Shown piece after piece: positions 13,728-15,932 of a DNA stretch of 15,932 nt (positions are counted from its first letter, which is position 1; each line of letters starts with the position of its first letter). The notes below the pieces were generated by a model. That model worked only from the letters and a program-made list of their open reading frames with translations, made no database searches and was not told the DNA's origin. The DNA is taken from the NCBI GenBank assembly GCA_002314775.1, contig DCHE01000053.1, positions 1 through 15,932 on the forward strand, written 5' to 3'. The stretch comes from Lachnospiraceae bacterium UBA1760. Its GTDB lineage: Bacteria > Bacillota > Clostridia > Lachnospirales > Lachnospiraceae. Made by a program: the position numbers and the translations under genes.

Positions 13728-15560
13728 ATGAACATACTTACCGTACAGCAAATAACTAAAATATTTGGAGAAAAAGGTCTCTTTAAGGATGCATCATTTG
13801 GAATTGGTGACACTGAAAAGATTGGAATTATCGGTGTAAATGGCGCCGGAAAAAGTACACTTCTCAGGATTATCGCTGGGGAGGAGGAGACAGACAGCGG
13901 AGAGGTAATTAAGATGAATAATCTAAAGATTGCCTATCTGCCTCAAAATCCCGAGTTTTCCTCTGGTGAATCAATCATTGATTATATACTGAGAGGCAAA
14001 AATACCACCTCTAAGTGGGACCTTGATGCTGAGGCTAAAAGTATGCTTAATCGTCTTGGGTTTACGGATTATGACAGGTGCTGCGACAACCTTTCGGGTG
14101 GTGAAAAGAAAAAGATTGCACTTACTGAATGTCTGGTTTCGGACAGCGACTTGCTTATTCTTGATGAGCCGACAAACCACCTTGATAAGGAGATGGTTGA
14201 ATGGCTGGAGAAGTACCTTAGGGGTTATAAGGGTGCAGTTATTCTGGTAAGCCATGACAGATATTTTCTTGATATTGTTACTGACAAGATGATTGAAATT
14301 GATGATTCGACCTTCTATACCTATGAGTCAAATTATTCTGGATTTCTTCAGCTTAAGAATAAAAGAATCGAGGAAATGATATTAAGAGAGCAGAAGAGGC
14401 AAAATACTCTTCGTATTGAAACTGCCTGGGTAAGAAGAGGTGCAAGAGCTCGTTCGACAAAGCAGAAGGCAAGACTTAAGAGGTACGAGGAGCTTAAGAG
14501 TATCGAAGCTCCAAAGCTCGAGTCAGAGGTTACGATGGAGTCTGTTGCCAGCAGAATGGGAAAGAAGACAATAATTCTTGATCATATTAGTAAGGGCTAC
14601 GATGGTAGAAATTTGATAAAGGATTTTACCTACTCAGCACTAAGAACTGACAGACTTGGAATAGTTGGTCACAATGGGTGTGGTAAGTCCACTCTCCTTA
14701 GAATTATTGCTGGCCTTGAAAAAGCGGACAGTGGTACTGTGGAGATTGGAGATACCATAAAAATCGGATACTTTGCCCAGGATACTGCAGAGCTTCTTGG
14801 GGCATCAAGTAACGAGAGAATTATCGATTATATAAGAGATACAGCCGAGTTCATTAATACGCCTTCAGGCAAAATTTCGGCGGCGGTTATGCTCGAGAGA
14901 TTTCTTTTTGAGGGACCTCAGCAGTATACCCTTGTGTCCAAGCTTTCGGGCGGAGAGAAGAGGCGAATAGCACTTCTCAAGGTTATTATGGAGGCACCAA
15001 ATGTTCTTATACTTGATGAGCCGACAAATGATCTTGATATCGCAACCTTAACAGTTCTTGAGGACTTTCTCTCAAGCTTCGCTGGAATCGTAATTACTGT
15101 AAGCCATGACAGATATTTTCTCGACAATGTGGTGGACAGAATTATGGCCTTTGAGGATGACGGCGTGATTAGCCAGTATGACGGTAATTACAGCGATTAT
15201 ATCGAAAAGACAAAAGGCAATATAGGAAAGGCTGACAAGAGCCAGGATGACAGAAAAAAGCAGTCAGGTCAGGCTCAAAATGATGCCGGAGGTGCCAAGA
15301 AAAGCTACCAGGAGAGGGAGAAAAAACTGAAGTTCACCTACAAGGAAGCGAAGGAATTCGAGACAATAGAGGATGATATTGCAAAGCTTGAGGAGGATAT
15401 TGACAACCTCGATAAAAGGATGGCAGAATGTGCCAGAGACTTTGTTAAGCTTGGTGAGCTGTCGAAGGAAAAAGAAGAAAAAGAAGAGGAGCTTCTTCTT
15501 AAGATGGAGAGATGGGAATATCTCACTGACTTAAATGAGAGGATAGAGGCTCAGAAATGA
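13728..15560 (+). CDS. ABC-F family ATPase, Uup-like
   Basis: A soluble protein with two ATP-binding cassettes and no membrane domain, 610 residues. ABC-F proteins act on ribosomes (translation factors or antibiotic protection) and Uup members also touch DNA or ribosome assembly. Cassette 1 has Walker A GVNGAGKST at 36-44, signature LSGGEKKK and Walker B LLILDEPTNHLD. Cassette 2 has GHNGCGKST at 314-322, LSGGEKRR and VLILDEPTNDLD. Both have the SHDRYFLD switch. The linker between them carries WVRRGARARSTKQKARL, the basic block of Uup/EttA-type linkers. The C-terminus (about 525-610) is a charged coiled coil after a flexible Lys/Gln-rich spacer, the Uup layout. Housekeeping is more likely than resistance, but sequence alone does not settle it. 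The ribosome binding site (GGCGGACGG) is weak. Confidence 0.9.
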   Translation: MNILTVQQITKIFGEKGLFKDASFGIGDTEKIGIIGVNGAGKSTLLRIIAGEEETDSGEVIKMNNLKIAYLPQNPEFSSGESIIDYILRGKNTTSKWDLDAEAKSMLNRLGFTDYDRCCDNLSGGEKKKIALTECLVSDSDLLILDEPTNHLDKEMVEWLEKYLRGYKGAVILVSHDRYFLDIVTDKMIEIDDSTFYTYESNYSGFLQLKNKRIEEMILREQKRQNTLRIETAWVRRGARARSTKQKARLKRYEELKSIEAPKLESEVTMESVASRMGKKTIILDHISKGYDGRNLIKDFTYSALRTDRLGIVGHNGCGKSTLLRIIAGLEKADSGTVEIGDTIKIGYFAQDTAELLGASSNERIIDYIRDTAEFINTPSGKISAAVMLERFLFEGPQQYTLVSKLSGGEKRRIALLKVIMEAPNVLILDEPTNDLDIATLTVLEDFLSSFAGIVITVSHDRYFLDNVVDRIMAFEDDGVISQYDGNYSDYIEKTKGNIGKADKSQDDRKKQSGQAQNDAGGAKKSYQEREKKLKFTYKEAKEFETIEDDIAKLEEDIDNLDKRMAECARDFVKLGELSKEKEEKEEELLLKMERWEYLTDLNERIEAQK

Positions 15561-15600
15561 CAAAGAGGCATAAATATAAAGATTGTCATTCGGAATATTA

Positions 15601-15640
15601 AAAAATGGAGCTCTACACAGTGTGTAGAACTCCATTTTTT
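15601..15640. terminator. Bidirectional terminator shared by the ABC-F gene and the converging gene
   Basis: AAAAATGGAG (15601-15610) pairs with CTCCATTTTT (15630-15639), and CTACACA (15613-15619) with TGTGTAG (15621-15627) around a one-base centre. A/T runs on both sides make it work in both directions. The stop codon and last residues of the minus-strand gene lie inside the stem. Confidence 0.88.
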
Positions 15641-15932
15641 GATGCATTTATAATTCTTGTTGTAATATCTGGCAGGGCAAGCTTTAAATAATAAAGAATC
15701 TCAGAGTCATTATCAAAAAGCTTTTTTACCATAGATTCAGTGACCGAAATTAAGCTGTTATGTAGTGCAGCCTCCTTGGATTCGTCCTCCTTTTTTGCAG
15801 CGAGAATAAGGTTAATCGCATTCTCTGCATTTTGGTAATCCTCCTCAGTAAGAGGGAATTTGAAGGATTTTTTGGCTAGAACTGAGATAAGCAGCTGTCC
15901 AAGAACCGACTCCACAATATTGTCAAAGAGTA
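15613..15932 (-). CDS. Unrecognised protein, C-terminal 105 residues (N-terminus outside the window)
   Basis: A minus-strand reading frame open from the window edge to TAG at 15613-15615. A GTG at 15915 could start it, but the frame continues upstream as LFDNI without a stop and no ribosome binding site is seen before the GTG, so I read it as the tail of a longer gene. The visible part is helical and charged (KFPLTEEDYQNAENAINLIL, LFDNDSEILYYLKLALPDITTRI) with no membrane segment, cysteine cluster or catalytic motif. I cannot assign a family. It converges on the ABC-F gene and ends inside the shared terminator. Confidence 0.65.
   Translation of the reverse strand, partial: LFDNIVESVLGQLLISVLAKKSFKFPLTEEDYQNAENAINLILAAKKEDESKEAALHNSLISVTESMVKKLFDNDSEILYYLKLALPDITTRIINASKNGVLHTV

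Noticed and set aside
13307..13813. Minus-strand reading frame of 168 codons opposite mntP
   Set aside because: It is a shadow of mntP and the start of the ABC-F gene, with Ser/Asp-run composition reflecting the antisense of acidic codons and no ribosome binding site.

Overview
The window (about 16 kb, AT-rich, with AGGAGG-type ribosome binding sites and consensus sigma-A promoters) looks like chromosomal DNA of a low-GC Firmicute. The gene families and the leader RNAs fit Lachnospiraceae (Butyrivibrio / Roseburia / Agathobacter relatives) best. That placement is inference from style and gene content; no marker in the window fixes the genus. Most of it is ordinary chromosomal backbone, and I see no insertion sequence, prophage or CRISPR array.

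Left part (1-2640). The end of rplA (ribosomal protein L1) closes with a terminator. It is followed not by the expected rplJ but by a three-gene operon: a stand-alone acyl/peptidyl carrier protein, an unrecognised 353-residue protein that resembles the BtrH-like (papain/C39-like fold) proteins of natural-product clusters, and a Sfp-type phosphopantetheinyl transferase. This is the best candidate here for an undescribed system. The transferase would arm the carrier protein and the middle protein would be the working partner, but no adenylating or loading enzyme lies in the window.

Central part (2526-7131). A tRNA-Arg(ACG) gene with a near-perfect promoter and terminator is followed by a DUF1846 gene on the minus strand, a minus-strand tRNA-Gln(CTG), an EamA/DMT-family permease, and an S1-domain CvfB-like protein with ridA behind it. 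pyrG (CTP synthase) lies on the minus strand and converges on ridA at a shared terminator.

Right-centre (8790-12795). After a 595-bp intergenic region comes an operon of an SPFH protein with three C-terminal zinc ribbons, a double zinc-ribbon membrane protein and a secreted/membrane TPM-domain protein. This set matches Bacillus subtilis YdjI-YdjG-YdjH, the partners of PspA in envelope stress, but no PspA gene is visible here.

Right part (12798-15932). mntP (Mn2+ exporter) lies behind a yybP-ykoY manganese riboswitch with a clearly readable terminator and antiterminator. It is followed by a Uup-like ABC-F ATPase and the end of an unrecognised minus-strand gene, with a terminator shared between the two.
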